This document shows positions 28,776-38,708 of a stretch of DNA of 64,000 bases, one piece after another. The stretch is from Enterococcus dongliensis (GTDB lineage Bacteria > Bacillota > Bacilli > Lactobacillales > Enterococcaceae), in the NCBI RefSeq assembly GCF_005405225.1, contig NZ_BJDQ01000002.1:62001-126000 (forward strand), read 5' to 3'. Within the stretch, counting starts at the first letter, position 1. Each line of letters opens with the position of its first letter. The notes under the pieces were generated by a model. It was not told where the DNA came from. It made no database searches and saw only the letters and a program-made list of their open reading frames with translations. The translations under genes and the position numbers were made by a program.

Positions 28776-28789
28776 CGAACGCTTGTTTG
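28776..28789. promoter_or_regulatory. LexA (SOS) box between DUF896 gene and lexA
   Basis: CGAACGCTTGTTTG matches the Gram-positive LexA consensus CGAAC-N4-GTTYG exactly. It overlaps the likely lexA -35 (TTGTTT, with TATGCT 16 bases downstream), so it should give LexA autoregulation and may also control the divergent DUF896 gene. Confidence 0.88.
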
Positions 28790-28841
28790 ATTTGTACTAA
28801 TAACTATGCTAAACTAAAAAAAACGAAAGAAGGTGCGGACA

Positions 28842-29465
28842 TTGGCAAAAAGAACGGAAACAAAACAATTAGAAGTTTTGCGTTTCATTCATAAACGCGT
28901 TGAAGATAAAGGTTATCCACCCACTGTCAGAGAGATTGGAGAAGCCGTGAATCTTTCATCCACTTCCACAGTCCACGGCCATTTATCCAGATTAGAAAAA
29001 AAAGGATTGATCCAACGAGATCCGACAAAACCAAGAGCCATTGAATTGACTATCACTGGTTTAGAAAAAATCGGCGCAGCGCCGCAAGTTATTCCAATGC
29101 TTGGTGTCGTTACCGCAGGCGAACCGATCTTAGCAGTCGAAGAAGCCTCTGACTTCTTTCCGGTCCCTCCAGACCTATCTAGTGAAGAAGGTAGTTTGTT
29201 CATGCTGACGATTCGTGGTGAAAGTATGATTAATGCTGGAATATATGATGGTGACCATGTCATCGTTAGAAAACAGACCACTGCTATTAATGGTGAAATC
29301 GTGATTGCCATGACTGATGAAAACGAAGCAACGTGTAAAAGATTTTATCGCGAAACAGACCACATCCGTTTACAGCCAGAAAACGATGAATTATCCCCGC
29401 TTATTTTTGATAATGTTTCTATTTTAGGGAAAGTTGTCGGTCTATACCGTAACCATATTTATTAA
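28842..29465 (+). CDS. lexA: SOS repressor LexA
   Basis: 207 residues from a TTG start at 28842 with AGAAGG eight bases upstream (a GTG three codons earlier lies inside the ribosome site). N-terminal winged helix (about 1-70), self-cleavage site A92-G93 in VTAGEP, and the Ser-Lys dyad S128 (GESM) and K166 (TCKRF). Cleaved on RecA activation. Terminator follows, so the small gene downstream has its own promoter. Confidence 0.96.
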   Translation: MAKRTETKQLEVLRFIHKRVEDKGYPPTVREIGEAVNLSSTSTVHGHLSRLEKKGLIQRDPTKPRAIELTITGLEKIGAAPQVIPMLGVVTAGEPILAVEEASDFFPVPPDLSSEEGSLFMLTIRGESMINAGIYDGDHVIVRKQTTAINGEIVIAMTDENEATCKRFYRETDHIRLQPENDELSPLIFDNVSILGKVVGLYRNHIY

Positions 29466-29493
29466 TCGGAAGAAATTTCCGGTTATTTTTTTC
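29464..29493 (+). terminator. Terminator of lexA
   Basis: 8-bp stem including one G-T pair (29464-29471 with 29477-29484) followed by a run of T residues; begins at the lexA stop codon. Confidence 0.75.
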
Positions 29494-29543
29494 TTTACAA
29501 ATCGAACAAACATTCGTATAATAAAAACACAAACACATGTTCG
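29494..29543 (+). promoter_or_regulatory. Promoter with two LexA-like boxes, upstream of a small membrane protein gene
   Basis: TTTACA (29494-29499) and TATAAT (29517-29522) are exactly 17 bases apart. CGAACAAACATTCG (29503-29516) fills the spacer and CAAACACATGTTCG (29530-29543) follows the start site; each differs from the LexA consensus by one base. This strongly suggests SOS control of the gene at 29567. Confidence 0.75.
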
Positions 29544-29566
29544 CATTTTATTAGGAGTGATTATTG

Positions 29567-29830
29567 ATGAAAACAGTAAGAAGATTTGGTTTAATTATCG
29601 CTGTATTGTTGTTAGGTTTATTGATTGGTAAGTTGGGGTCTTTAGCTACGATTGTCATTTTTTCTGGTCTGTTTCTAGTTTGGTTTATGTTGTGGGATGA
29701 ACGTAAATATGCCCAGCATTATGCTGAGTATTCATCTGAAGAAGAAATTGAAGCCGAACATTATTTCAAAGAACCTGCTGAAGATTTCTATTACGTGACT
29801 TATGACCATCATTATCACAAATCCGCTTAA
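29567..29830 (+). CDS. Small membrane protein, probably SOS-induced
   Basis: 87 residues. Two adjacent hydrophobic segments (about 6-24 and 27-43) with a short turn, then an acidic C-terminal half rich in Tyr, His and Glu ending HHYHKSA. No LysM domain, so it is not a YneA orthologue by sequence, though position and regulation are reminiscent of that SOS division inhibitor. Start ATG 29567 with TTAGGAG nine bases upstream. Family not recognised; a cell-division or membrane checkpoint role is speculation. Confidence 0.75.
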   Translation: MKTVRRFGLIIAVLLLGLLIGKLGSLATIVIFSGLFLVWFMLWDERKYAQHYAEYSSEEEIEAEHYFKEPAEDFYYVTYDHHYHKSA

Positions 29831-29860
29831 TATTCTTGCAAAATATAATAATTTCAAAAA

Positions 29861-29902
29861 AGACCACCAAAAGTCAGCTCTTCGTCTAACTTTTAGTGGT
29901 CT
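29861..29902. terminator. Bidirectional terminator between small SOS gene and apt
   Basis: Inverted repeat AGACCACC-AAAAGT with ACTTTTAGTGGTCT, A run on one side and T-rich tail on the other. Confidence 0.8.
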
Positions 29903-29910
29903 CTTATTTT

Positions 29911-30423
29911 TTAATAATCCATCAAGGTTAAAATATCATAGCCCTTGATTTTATCACGCCCGTGCAATTCTTCTAATTCAATCAAGAACGCACAACCAAC
30001 AACGATTCCTCCAAGTTTTTCAACTAACTCGATAGTTGCTTTGATCGTTCCACCTGTTGCTAGTAAATCATCGGTAATCAGTACTCGCTGTCCTGGTTTA
30101 ATTGCATCGCTATGGATCGTTAAAGTATCTGTTCCATATTCTTTCTCATATTCAACTTCGATAACTTCACGCGGCAATTTCCCCGGCTTACGAACAGGAG
30201 CAAAACCCAAGCCCAATTCAAATGCTACTGGACAGCCAACAATAAATCCGCGGGCTTCTGGTCCTACTACCATATCGATTTGTTTTTCTTCTGCATAATT
30301 TACGATTTGTCTAGTTGCTTCACGGTAGGCCTCGCCATCAGCCATAAGTGGTGAAATATCGCGAAAAACAATCCCTTCTTTTGGATAATCGGGGATACTG
30401 GCAATATAATCTTTCAAGTTCAT
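29911..30423 (-). CDS. apt: Adenine phosphoribosyltransferase
   Basis: Purine salvage: adenine plus PRPP gives AMP. 170 residues, the usual length, with the PRPP loop [14 protein letters not shown] (about 113-126) and the N-terminal [17 protein letters not shown]. Start ATG 30423 has AGGAGG ten bases upstream. Follows recJ closely, a conserved Lactobacillales pair. Confidence 0.96.
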   Translation of the reverse strand: MNLKDYIASIPDYPKEGIVFRDISPLMADGEAYREATRQIVNYAEEKQIDMVVGPEARGFIVGCPVAFELGLGFAPVRKPGKLPREVIEVEYEKEYGTDTLTIHSDAIKPGQRVLITDDLLATGGTIKATIELVEKLGGIVVGCAFLIELEELHGRDKIKGYDILTLMDY

Positions 30424-30437
30424 TTTGGTTGTTCCTC

Positions 30438-32717
30438 CTAGCTTTTCAGCCAATTTCTAATAGTTTGAATATCGTTCATCACTAAAAACTCTTCGCTCTC
30501 AATGCGAGCTATGCGTTTTTGATAAATTTCACTCTCTTCAAAGGACCGAGTTTGTGGTGACTCGACCATTTGTAAAACACCGTCGTCTATTGTAACAAAT
30601 TTTAACTCAGAAAACACGTGAATCATAAAGACTATTTGTTTTTCTGGAATTTTTAAGTAATTTGAGACAATCCTTAACTTAAAACGAATGTCCACTCTTG
30701 GTTGTTTGCGGAAAAATTGATAGAGTTTTGTAAATTGCTCACGACTTGGTAATCCATTAAGATAAGCTTCGTCTGGGCTATAAAGATAGAGATAGATCCG
30801 TTCAAAGTTTCCTTTTTGAGAAATTTCTTTCAATAGTCCTTTTTGATCTGGACAATCAAGCACAACTAATTGGTCATACTCAGACCAGCTGATTGTTTCA
30901 GTATACAACGTCACTTCTTGTTGTAATTTCTTTGCAAAAAAGTGTTGGCTTTTTAGTTGGAATGCAAGATATAATACTTGCCCGCCTTCAATCTGTTGAT
31001 CCCATGTATACTTTGCACGACGATCGATCACTTGGAGACCATCAGAAGCAAAATCGATTAAACGTAATTGGGCTTTTTTCTGTCCATTCCACTCATTGAT
31101 TTCCAGATCACCTACAAACTTTGTATCTGGTTGCTGGATTTTTTCTTCTTCCTCACCAAAACCAAAGCCGATAACATCTAGCTGTGCCTGCTCATCTTTT
31201 AATGAAAACTTGACGTGTTGTTGCTCGCTACCAATGCGTTTGAAAGAATCGATCGCACCATTGATCAGAAAATGAGGGGCCGGATTGTCCGTTCCAAAGG
31301 GAGTCAACTTTTTTAATTCTTCAACAAATTTCAACTGGACTGCTGATAATTCTAGCACTCCGTCAACTAACAAAGTAGTCGCTTGGGTCAAGTCGATTTG
31401 ATTAACAGAAATATATTCATTCATCTTTTTTTGTAAAGTAGCGATGTTTTGTACTGGCATCGTCAAACCTACAGCAGCAGCATGACCACCAAAATGAGTG
31501 AATTCAGAGCGCATAGTAGTCAGCATACCAAATAGATCCAATGCGTCAACACTTCGTCCAGAACCTTTAGCTACACCGTTTTCATCGATAGTTAATACAA
31601 TTGCCGGTCGACCTGTCTGTTTTAAAATATTTCCTGCTACGATTCCTAGAACACCTGGGTTCCATCCTTGAGCTGCGATCAAATGAATAGCATCGTCCGG
31701 ATTGACCAGTGCAGTTGCTTCAGCAGTCGTTTCTTGTACGATTTGCTTTCGTTGATTATTAATCTGATCGAGCTTTTCTGCTAAAACATGCGCGCGTTCT
31801 TCATCAAAAGTTGTCATCAACTCCACTGCTGGATTCGGATCACCTAAACGTCCAATTGCATTTAATCGTGGACCGATACTAAAACCGATACTTGTCTCAT
31901 CGGCTTTTTGCAAAGCGACTCCACTGACCTTGAGTAATTCTAACAAGCCCAAGCGTTGGGTCTGTTTAATAGCTTGTAATCCTAGTTTAACAAGCACTCG
32001 ATTTTCTCCAGTCATGGACACAAGATCCGCTACAGTTCCGATTGTTACTAAATCCAACATTTCCAGCGGAACTTCTTCCAATAAGGCCGTTGCTAATTTG
32101 AAGGCCACACCTGCTCCAGCCAATTCACCAAACGGATAATGCCCCTCTGGATGGCGTGGATGAACAATACAATAGGCTGCTGGTAGGATTGGCGGCAACT
32201 CATGATGATCCGTAACAATCACATCCACATTTTGTGAATTAGCAAAATCGATTGCCTCATTACCCGCCACGCCATTATCAACAGTAATAATCAATTGAAT
32301 TCCTTCATTGATTTTTTCAGCAAAAAGTTCTTTGTTTGGTCCATAACCATGGATAAAACGATTCGGTAATACATAATGGACATCTGCTCCGATCATCTGG
32401 AGAGTCTCCAACATAATCGACGTACTGGTGATGCCGTCAGCGTCATAATCTCCATAGACTAAAATTGCTTGACCTTCCATAACAGCAGTTTGAATTCGTT
32501 CCACTGCTTTATCCATATCATGCATCAAAAATGGATCATGCAAATCATCGATCGTTGTTTTTAATAACTGAGAAAAGTCTTCCAGTGTATGTATATTTCG
32601 ATTCCATAAAAGTTCAGCAAACGTTTCAGTATATCCTTGATTCATTAATTCTGCTTTGAAAATCGGATCAATTGGAGATACTTCTTTAAACTGCCAATTA
32701 AAGTTTGATTTTTTCAC
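30438..32717 (-). CDS. recJ: Single-stranded-DNA exonuclease RecJ
   Basis: 5'-3' exonuclease of recombination and mismatch repair. 759 residues from a GTG start at 32717 (GGGGAGTG upstream). DHH-family metal motifs GDYDADG (about 91-97) and TDHHELP, plus [11 protein letters not shown] of the DHHA1 domain, an OB-fold and a long C-terminal Firmicutes-type domain ending in LKS. Operon with apt. Confidence 0.95.
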   Translation of the reverse strand: MKKSNFNWQFKEVSPIDPIFKAELMNQGYTETFAELLWNRNIHTLEDFSQLLKTTIDDLHDPFLMHDMDKAVERIQTAVMEGQAILVYGDYDADGITSTSIMLETLQMIGADVHYVLPNRFIHGYGPNKELFAEKINEGIQLIITVDNGVAGNEAIDFANSQNVDVIVTDHHELPPILPAAYCIVHPRHPEGHYPFGELAGAGVAFKLATALLEEVPLEMLDLVTIGTVADLVSMTGENRVLVKLGLQAIKQTQRLGLLELLKVSGVALQKADETSIGFSIGPRLNAIGRLGDPNPAVELMTTFDEERAHVLAEKLDQINNQRKQIVQETTAEATALVNPDDAIHLIAAQGWNPGVLGIVAGNILKQTGRPAIVLTIDENGVAKGSGRSVDALDLFGMLTTMRSEFTHFGGHAAAVGLTMPVQNIATLQKKMNEYISVNQIDLTQATTLLVDGVLELSAVQLKFVEELKKLTPFGTDNPAPHFLINGAIDSFKRIGSEQQHVKFSLKDEQAQLDVIGFGFGEEEEKIQQPDTKFVGDLEINEWNGQKKAQLRLIDFASDGLQVIDRRAKYTWDQQIEGGQVLYLAFQLKSQHFFAKKLQQEVTLYTETISWSEYDQLVVLDCPDQKGLLKEISQKGNFERIYLYLYSPDEAYLNGLPSREQFTKLYQFFRKQPRVDIRFKLRIVSNYLKIPEKQIVFMIHVFSELKFVTIDDGVLQMVESPQTRSFEESEIYQKRIARIESEEFLVMNDIQTIRNWLKS

Positions 32718-32771
32718 TGTATCACTCCCCAACCGTACCAGTATAGCAAAAAAGAATCAGACAAGAAAGAG

Positions 32772-32805
32772 AAGAAGACTCCAGTTTTTCAACTGAAGTC
32801 TTCTT
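32772..32805 (-). terminator. Terminator downstream of the LapA-like gene
   Basis: 15-bp imperfect stem (32772-32786 with 32791-32805; one mismatch) with a T-rich tail on the minus strand reading toward recJ. It would separate the LapA-like gene from recJ-apt. Confidence 0.7.
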
Positions 32806-32807
32806 TA

Positions 32808-33236
32808 TTAATCATAGTAATCAATTGGCGGATCATTTTTCTTTTCAGCTTGGGCATTTTCTTTTTCAGCTAAGGCTTGATCTTTTTCTTTTAACAGACT
32901 TTCATAGTTAGCTTTCAGTACAGCAATCTCATTTTCCTGTTTTCGTTGAAAGGCTGCTTTTTCTTCTGCTAATTTTTGTTCATTATTTGTTTCATAACTT
33001 TGAATAGTTTCTTTTAACTGCTTGATTTCTTTTCGTTGTTGGAAAAGTGTAGCACCTGAAGTCAGCATGACGACTAATGCTCCTATCAACGCGGAACCGA
33101 TAATAACAAGTACTAGCGATAAATAGAATTTCTTGATCAAGAAATTGACTGGAACTTCTTGACTATTAGAAAGCGCAAAGATCACAATCAGCAGGACTAG
33201 AATAAATCCTAAAAAAACTTTCCATTGTTTTTTCAT
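32808..33236 (-). CDS. LapA-domain membrane protein
   Basis: 142 residues: two membrane helices (about 7-25 and 39-61, LSLVLVIIGSALIGALVV) as in LapA/DUF1049 proteins, then a long Lys/Glu-rich coiled coil (66-132) in the cytoplasm. Family role in Gram-positives unknown; the name comes from a proteobacterial LPS-assembly protein and should not be taken literally. Starts a few bases after the SDR gene. Confidence 0.82.
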   Translation of the reverse strand: MKKQWKVFLGFILVLLIVIFALSNSQEVPVNFLIKKFYLSLVLVIIGSALIGALVVMLTSGATLFQQRKEIKQLKETIQSYETNNEQKLAEEKAAFQRKQENEIAVLKANYESLLKEKDQALAEKENAQAEKKNDPPIDYYD

Positions 33237-33245
33237 TTTGCTTTC

Positions 33246-34034
33246 CTACTTTCTATTAAATAGTCCCCCCGCTAAAAGATCTCCAATATGTGGGAACAGA
33301 TGATAAAAACGGCTGGCCCCTTCCATAATAATAGGCCGGTTGATCTCGCGAGTTGGTTTACCCATTTTATTAACGATGGTTTTTGCTAATTTGTGAGGAT
33401 CTAAGACAATCCCGCCTAGATCTTTCAAATAATTTCCGCTCGGATCAGCTTTGTCAAAAAATTCAGTAGCAATCGGACCAGGATTAATCGTGGTCACATA
33501 AACATTGGCTGGTCTTAATTCAAGACGCAGTGCGTTTGAAAAACCTAGAACAGCAAATTTTGTCGCAGAATAGATTGTTGATTTTGGCGTGGCCATTTTA
33601 CCAGCCATTGAAGCTACATTAAAAATATGCCCCCGTTGATTATTGACCATCGAAAGTGCCAGTTTTTGTGTAAAATACATCATTCCGAGAACATTTACTT
33701 CAAACATCTTTTTCGCAATCGCTAAATCAAAGTCCACAAAATCTTCAAATAGACCAAAGCCCGCATTATTTACTAATACATCCACTTCACCGACTTCATC
33801 TGCGATTTTTTCAACAACTGATTCCACACTATCTGGATCAGCAATGTCTAATTGAAAAGCAAACGCGGCTTTACCGCTTAGCTGGCTACAACGTTCTTTG
33901 ACTTGACCAATCAGCTGAATTCGACGAGCACATGTGACCACGATTGCTCCACGTTTTGCAGCTTCGTAACAGATCTGTTCTCCTAAACCCGCAGAACCGC
34001 CAGTTACAACAACGATTTTATCGGTTAAATCCAT
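33246..34034 (-). CDS. Short-chain dehydrogenase/reductase (YqjQ-like)
   Basis: 262 residues with NAD(P) loop TGGSAGLG (11-18), NNAGFG (about 88-93), catalytic Ser and YSATK (about 155-159). Neighbouring rnz on one side and recJ on the other match the YqjQ position in Firmicutes. Substrate unknown. Start with AGAGGGAAG upstream. Confidence 0.88.
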   Translation of the reverse strand: MDLTDKIVVVTGGSAGLGEQICYEAAKRGAIVVTCARRIQLIGQVKERCSQLSGKAAFAFQLDIADPDSVESVVEKIADEVGEVDVLVNNAGFGLFEDFVDFDLAIAKKMFEVNVLGMMYFTQKLALSMVNNQRGHIFNVASMAGKMATPKSTIYSATKFAVLGFSNALRLELRPANVYVTTINPGPIATEFFDKADPSGNYLKDLGGIVLDPHKLAKTIVNKMGKPTREINRPIIMEGASRFYHLFPHIGDLLAGGLFNRK

Positions 34035-34088
34035 TAAGCTTCCCTCTTTCTATAAAGCGACTGTTCTCAATCAGTCTGCTTGTTTCTT

Positions 34089-35012
34089 TTATGAAAATGG
34101 AATATCGATACTATCGAAATCTTTGGCAATTTGTGTATTAGGAAAGATTTCTTGGGCCTCTTCTTCCAATTCTTTGGCTTGTTTTGCTAAATATCTTGCC
34201 GAAATATGTGTCAACATCAATTTTTTGGCCTGCGCCTTTTTAGCAATCATCGCTGCTTGTTGGGTTGTAGAATGGAAATATGCATGCGCAAGTTTTGCTT
34301 CATTTTTATTAAAGGTGCTTTCATGGATAATCACATCGCTGTCTTTAGCAAATTGACTAGATCTGTCGGTAAAACGAGTATCCCCAAAGATTGTTACAAT
34401 CCGTCCTTTTTTGCTCGAACCAACAAATTCTTTCCCATCAATTACTCGACCATCAGATAAAGTAACTGTTTGACCTTGTTTTATTTTCCCGTAGACTGGT
34501 CCAGCAGGAATCCCTAATTCAGCTAATTTTTCGACCTGCAGCATGCCTTCATGATTGGCTTCTGTTACCCGAAAACCATAGCTGTCGATACCATGATCCA
34601 ATCGCATACATTCGACAGTGAACTGTTTGTCTTTGAATATGACTCCTTCACTTAATTCAATAAAGTGTAACGGATACGCTAACCGTGTTTTTGAAACTTG
34701 TAAAGAAGTTCGCACATAACTTTCCAATCCGGCAGGCCCGTATAATTCAATCGGTTCTTCTCCACCTTGGAAAGAACGGCTACTTAATAACCCGGGCAAA
34801 CCGAAAATATGATCGCCATGTAAATGCGAAATAAAAATTTTTTCAATTTTGCGTGGTCGAATCGTTGTGCGCAAGATCTGCATCTGAGTCCCTTCACCAC
34901 AATCAAACAACCAAATCGCATTACGTTCAGCCAATAGCTTTAGAGCAAGGCTGCTGACATTTCGATGTTTCGCAGGTACTCCTGCACCTGTTCCTAAAAA
35001 TTCTAATTCCAT
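34089..35012 (-). CDS. rnz: Ribonuclease Z
   Basis: Zinc-dependent tRNA 3'-end endonuclease. 307 residues, HLHGDH at 63-68, further metal ligands in the LDHG, FGDTRF and HISARY segments. The length and motif order fit the bacterial short form. Lies upstream of the SDR gene on the same strand. Confidence 0.96.
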   Translation of the reverse strand: MELEFLGTGAGVPAKHRNVSSLALKLLAERNAIWLFDCGEGTQMQILRTTIRPRKIEKIFISHLHGDHIFGLPGLLSSRSFQGGEEPIELYGPAGLESYVRTSLQVSKTRLAYPLHFIELSEGVIFKDKQFTVECMRLDHGIDSYGFRVTEANHEGMLQVEKLAELGIPAGPVYGKIKQGQTVTLSDGRVIDGKEFVGSSKKGRIVTIFGDTRFTDRSSQFAKDSDVIIHESTFNKNEAKLAHAYFHSTTQQAAMIAKKAQAKKLMLTHISARYLAKQAKELEEEAQEIFPNTQIAKDFDSIDIPFS

Positions 35013-35088
35013 AATTCTCCTGACTTTCTATCAAATTAATCTTATTCTAGAAGAAAGTCTTGTTTAGTGCAATCTAAATAGAAGAAAT

Positions 35089-35637
35089 TTATTCCTCTTT
35101 TGAGTGGTCACCTTCAGAAGCGCTTGTTTGAGAAGATTTTGCCATTTCTTGCGTTTTCTTCACATCGGCTTCAACTTTATCATAATCAAGTCGAGTGATC
35201 TCTCCACCTAGTTCCATCATGATCAGTTGATTCAATGGCCGATTATCCTCTTCTTCAGCGATCAATAACAAAGCAGTGTCGCCTTCACCGATCTTATCAA
35301 TCAGAAATTCAAAAACACCGGTTGCTTGTCGAACTTCTTTAGCATCTTGAGTCGCACCGATCATCCCACCAGTGAACCATCCTAATAAGATTCCGATTGG
35401 TCCACCAAGAATACCTACCATCATCCCAATCAGACCACCGGTTGAACTTTTGTTACTGCCAGTGAAATCCAGAAAATCTTCAATCATAAATTTATGTTCG
35501 CCGTCATTTGAATGATGGACCACTGCCATTTGCTCTCCTTTGAACGCCTTATTCATATGCAACCGTTTTGCCTTTGAAAAAGCTTCATAGGCTTTTGACT
35601 CTAAATCAAAATTCATGACTATCACACGTTTTTCCAT
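35089..35637 (-). CDS. DUF1269-like protein with glycine-zipper segment
   Basis: 182 residues. A ferredoxin-like first part (MEKRVIVMNFDLESKAYEAF) is followed by a glycine-rich hydrophobic segment with GxxxG repeats (about 67-92, GGLIGMMVGILGGPIGILLG) and a second soluble part with a charged tail. Such proteins associate with membranes and are of unknown function; some respond to stress. Family call from pattern. Confidence 0.55.
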   Translation of the reverse strand: MEKRVIVMNFDLESKAYEAFSKAKRLHMNKAFKGEQMAVVHHSNDGEHKFMIEDFLDFTGSNKSSTGGLIGMMVGILGGPIGILLGWFTGGMIGATQDAKEVRQATGVFEFLIDKIGEGDTALLLIAEEEDNRPLNQLIMMELGGEITRLDYDKVEADVKKTQEMAKSSQTSASEGDHSKEE

Positions 35638-35742
35638 TGAAATCCACTCCCCTTTTCTATTAACCTTAGTTTAGCAATAAATAGCAATTTTTGAAAACAG
35701 AACGAGTTCATTTTCATCAGTTATACGTGGAAAGTAGATAAT

Positions 35743-35770
35743 AAAAACCGGGAATTAATTCCCGGTTTTT
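35743..35770. terminator. Perfect palindromic terminator
   Basis: 28-base perfect palindrome with A and T ends, active-looking on both strands. The winged-helix regulator gene stops inside it (35755-35757). Confidence 0.85.
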
Positions 35771-36489
35771 ATTTCATTCATGATTCGATCATCAATAACA
35801 TAATAGTCAAAGAAGACTTTAGATAACTGATAACCTTCTCCCCAATTAGTACGAATGATATCATATTCTACTCCATCAATTTTCAATTTATTCCGCAAAT
35901 GTTTGATGATTGTTGATAGGCGAGTCATATGACTGGCTGAATCACTGTCACCCCAGATTTTTATAGCTAAATCATTCCGACTAATCGGTGCCTCTTTTGT
36001 TGAAATCAGCGTACTTAACATTTCGCGTTCAGAACGGGTCAAATTCCATAGGGGAATAGGACGCTTTTCCGGAGTACTTTCTGCTGGTTGAGCCGGTATT
36101 CCAAAACCAATAGAATAGCTAGCTTCTTTTAAGACTTTTTCAGCAAGTTTTTCTCTCAATCCGCTAAGGGATTCGTCTTCTAATAACCATTCATCGACCC
36201 CTCGTGATTCCCAATCAGCTTTTTCTTCTTTTGAAGGTAGTTGATCTGTTTGACGAAGGATTGTGAAATCTTTTCCAACTTCTTCTAAGATCACCGTTAG
36301 TTCTTGATCAGAAATTGTTTCACTTGCAATTAATACATTAAAAAAGTTTATAACTTCTAATGACACTTGTTTTGTTTGAAGTAATGTCAATAGTTTTTCA
36401 GAGCTTAAAACTTCAATATTTAAACGTTGTAATTTTTCAACCAATGGTCGCTCAACTAAAATATTATGTGTCAAAATTAATACTTGCAT
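35755..36489 (-). CDS. Orphan winged-helix response-regulator-like transcription factor
   Basis: 244 residues. The N-terminal 110 residues look like a receiver fold (MQVLILTHNILVERPLVEKL) but lack the acidic pocket and phospho-acceptor Asp in the usual places. The C-terminal 95 residues are an OmpR-type winged helix (LTRSEREMLSTLI, HMTRLSTIIKHLRNKL, IRTNWGEGYQL). No sensor kinase is adjacent. Start ATG 36489 with AAGGGG upstream. Preceded by a 600-base AT-rich gap that may hold its control region. Target unknown. Confidence 0.75.
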   Translation of the reverse strand: MQVLILTHNILVERPLVEKLQRLNIEVLSSEKLLTLLQTKQVSLEVINFFNVLIASETISDQELTVILEEVGKDFTILRQTDQLPSKEEKADWESRGVDEWLLEDESLSGLREKLAEKVLKEASYSIGFGIPAQPAESTPEKRPIPLWNLTRSEREMLSTLISTKEAPISRNDLAIKIWGDSDSASHMTRLSTIIKHLRNKLKIDGVEYDIIRTNWGEGYQLSKVFFDYYVIDDRIMNEIKTGN

Positions 36490-37080
36490 CAAATTATTCC
36501 CCTTTTTTATCATTAAAAATAAGTTTTCAATCAGCTATTCGCGGAAAGTTTTATTAATTAATAATATAATCATACTTATTTATAATGCAAGTTTACACTG
36601 TGATCTTCTTCAATGCCACTAAAAAGCTTATATTTTAATAGACATAATTGGAAAAATCGATAAAATTATGGGATTAAAAAAACTTTTTTTGCTTTAAAAA
36701 ATTAAATTATCATTTTTAAAAAACATTTTCTCAATTTTTTATAAAGATTTGATACATATAACATATGCTTTTTTTCATCAATTTATAGTAACAAAATATA
36801 TTTATTTCCTCAAATTTTATTGTTTTTCCTAGTGATCAGCGACTTATGACTTTTTATTCCATTAATTTCAGCTTAAGTACGCTAAAATTTACGTCCCTCT
36901 TAAAAAAAGGAATAATGAACATTTTTTTGGTAAACATAGGTTTTAAAAAACGAAAAACATAGATAAAATAACGCAACAAACTTTTACTCTAGGTTCCTTC
37001 ATTTATCTTTTCTCAGTCTTTTTTTTGAATCAAAAATTTCCGTTTTAAAAAAAATCGTGATTGAATAGATTTTTTACACA
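36490..37080. other. Gene-free AT-rich interval
   Basis: About 590 bases, very AT-rich, with homopolymer T and A runs and no convincing reading frame, RNA gene or repeat. Two tiny frames with start codons near 36916 (plus) and 37003 (minus) encode 15 and 19 residues and lack family or context support. It probably contains the promoter of the orphan regulator; I see nothing else definite. Confidence 0.6.
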
Positions 37081-37085
37081 AAAAA

Positions 37086-37110
37086 GGTACTGCAAATCAT
37101 TTGCAGTACC
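37086..37110 (-). terminator. Terminator of obg
   Basis: 12-bp perfect stem (37086-37097 with 37099-37110), followed on the minus strand by six T residues. Confidence 0.88.
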
Positions 37111-37126
37111 CTTAAATTTAATGGTC

Positions 37127-38440
37127 TTAGTCAACGAATTCAAATTCAAATTTATCGATACGCACAAGATCGCCATCTTTTGCACCACGGGCACGCAAGG
37201 CTTCATCAACACCCATCGAACGAAGCTGGCGAGCAAAGCGCATGACTGTTTCATCATGATCAAAGTTCGTCATCTTGAAGAGTTTTTCTAGTTTCTCTCC
37301 ACCAAGCACCCAAGTTGCATCTGGTTCACGAGTAATCGTAAACTCTGGTTCATCAGATTGGAAACCGTAATTGACAGTATCTTCTTCGATTTCTTCATCA
37401 TATAATAGAAATTCAGGTGTAACATCTAACAAGTCAGCTGCCGCATTTAATAAATTATCCAAGCCTTGTTTTGTAATCGCTGAGATTGCAAAAACAGGAA
37501 TGTCTTCCGCAAATTCGTCTTCCTTGTCTTTTTTCAATGCTTCTTTGAATTTTTTCAAATTTTCCTCGGCATTTGGCATGTCCATCTTATTGGCAACAAT
37601 GATTTGTGGACGTTCCAATAAGCGTAAGTTATGTGATCCTAATTCTTTATTGATCGCCTGATAATCTTCATAAGGATCACGACCTTCCATCCCGCTCATG
37701 TCAATTACATGAAGAATAACTCGCGTCCGTTCAATGTGCCGTAAAAACTGAGTACCTAATCCAACCCCTTGGGAAGCTCCTTCGATCAATCCTGGTAAAT
37801 CAGCCGCTGCAAAACTTCGACCATCACTAGTAGTCACCATTCCTAGATTAGGGACCAGTGTCGTAAAATGATACGCTCCAATCTTAGGGCGTGCAGAAGA
37901 GATCACTGAAAGAATGGTCGATTTTCCCACAGATGGGAATCCAACTAGACCGACATCTGCTAAAACTTTCAATTCTAATTCAATATTACGTTCTTGCCCA
38001 GGTTCGCCATTTTCAGCCAATTCAGGAGCAGGATTTCTTGGCGATGCAAAACGTGTATTTCCACGTCCGCCTCGTCCGCCATGGGCAACAATCAATTCTT
38101 GACCATTCTCGATTAAATCTCCAATTAAAGTCCCGGTATCGGCATCTCGGACAGTTGTTCCCGGCGGAACACTGACATAAGTATCTTCAGCTCCGCGTCC
38201 GTGCATCCCCTTGCTCATTCCATTTTCACCTGGAGTGGCTCTAAAATGTCGGTTGTAGCGAAAATCCATTAACGTACGTAATCCTTCATCGACAACTAAA
38301 ACAACATCGCCTCCGCGTCCGCCATCGCCTCCGGCTGGTCCGCCGTCTGGTACATACTTCTCACGACGAAAAGCTACCATCCCATCGCCGCCTTTACCAG
38401 CTTTGACATCGATTGTTACTTGATCTAAAAACATGGACAT
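37127..38440 (-). CDS. obg: Obg-family GTPase
   Basis: Essential ribosome-assembly and stress GTPase (ObgE/CgtA). 437 residues: glycine-rich Obg fold (1-158), G domain with GFPSVGKST (167-175), DLPGL, NKMD, and a C-terminal OCT domain (about 360-437). Start at 38440 has AAGGAGG eight bases upstream; a second ATG two codons later is worse placed. Confidence 0.97.
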   Translation of the reverse strand: MSMFLDQVTIDVKAGKGGDGMVAFRREKYVPDGGPAGGDGGRGGDVVLVVDEGLRTLMDFRYNRHFRATPGENGMSKGMHGRGAEDTYVSVPPGTTVRDADTGTLIGDLIENGQELIVAHGGRGGRGNTRFASPRNPAPELAENGEPGQERNIELELKVLADVGLVGFPSVGKSTILSVISSARPKIGAYHFTTLVPNLGMVTTSDGRSFAAADLPGLIEGASQGVGLGTQFLRHIERTRVILHVIDMSGMEGRDPYEDYQAINKELGSHNLRLLERPQIIVANKMDMPNAEENLKKFKEALKKDKEDEFAEDIPVFAISAITKQGLDNLLNAAADLLDVTPEFLLYDEEIEEDTVNYGFQSDEPEFTITREPDATWVLGGEKLEKLFKMTNFDHDETVMRFARQLRSMGVDEALRARGAKDGDLVRIDKFEFEFVD

Positions 38441-38624
38441 CTTGGTGTCCTCCTTATCTCTTTGTTCTATTGACTACTGAATCTCCACACTAAACAAAGT
38501 CTCATATATTGTAGCTAGATTCACCAAAAATGTCCATTCTTATTGATAGAAGCTTAAAAAAAATTTGTTGTATTCACACTTGTTTAATGATCTTTTTGAA
38601 CAAATCCTTCTCAGGTAATATCTT

Positions 38625-38653
38625 TTGACAAAAAAATTGATGCGTTGCACAAT
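38625..38653 (+). promoter_or_regulatory. Probable gap promoter
   Basis: TTGACA (38625-38630), 17-base spacer, CACAAT (38648-38653). A small hairpin (AGGCA with TGCCT, about 38663-38681) lies in the leader. No CggR-type site was recognised. Confidence 0.55.
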
Positions 38654-38708
38654 TAAATTTTTAAGGCATTAAGCTTTGCCTGATATAAAAAAGGAGGAAC
38701 TTTTGGTT

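Noticed and set aside
35743-35770. Perfect palindrome as a possible attachment or regulator site
   Set aside because: A/T ends, position at the stop codon and lack of nearby integrase fit an intrinsic terminator better.
36901-37010. Tiny frames in the AT-rich gap (15 residues plus strand, 19 residues minus strand)
   Set aside because: Weak or absent ribosome sites on the minus one, chance-level length, no family or context support.
37045-37263. 72-residue minus-strand frame overlapping the obg 3' end
   Set aside because: It is an out-of-frame shadow of obg that runs through the obg terminator.
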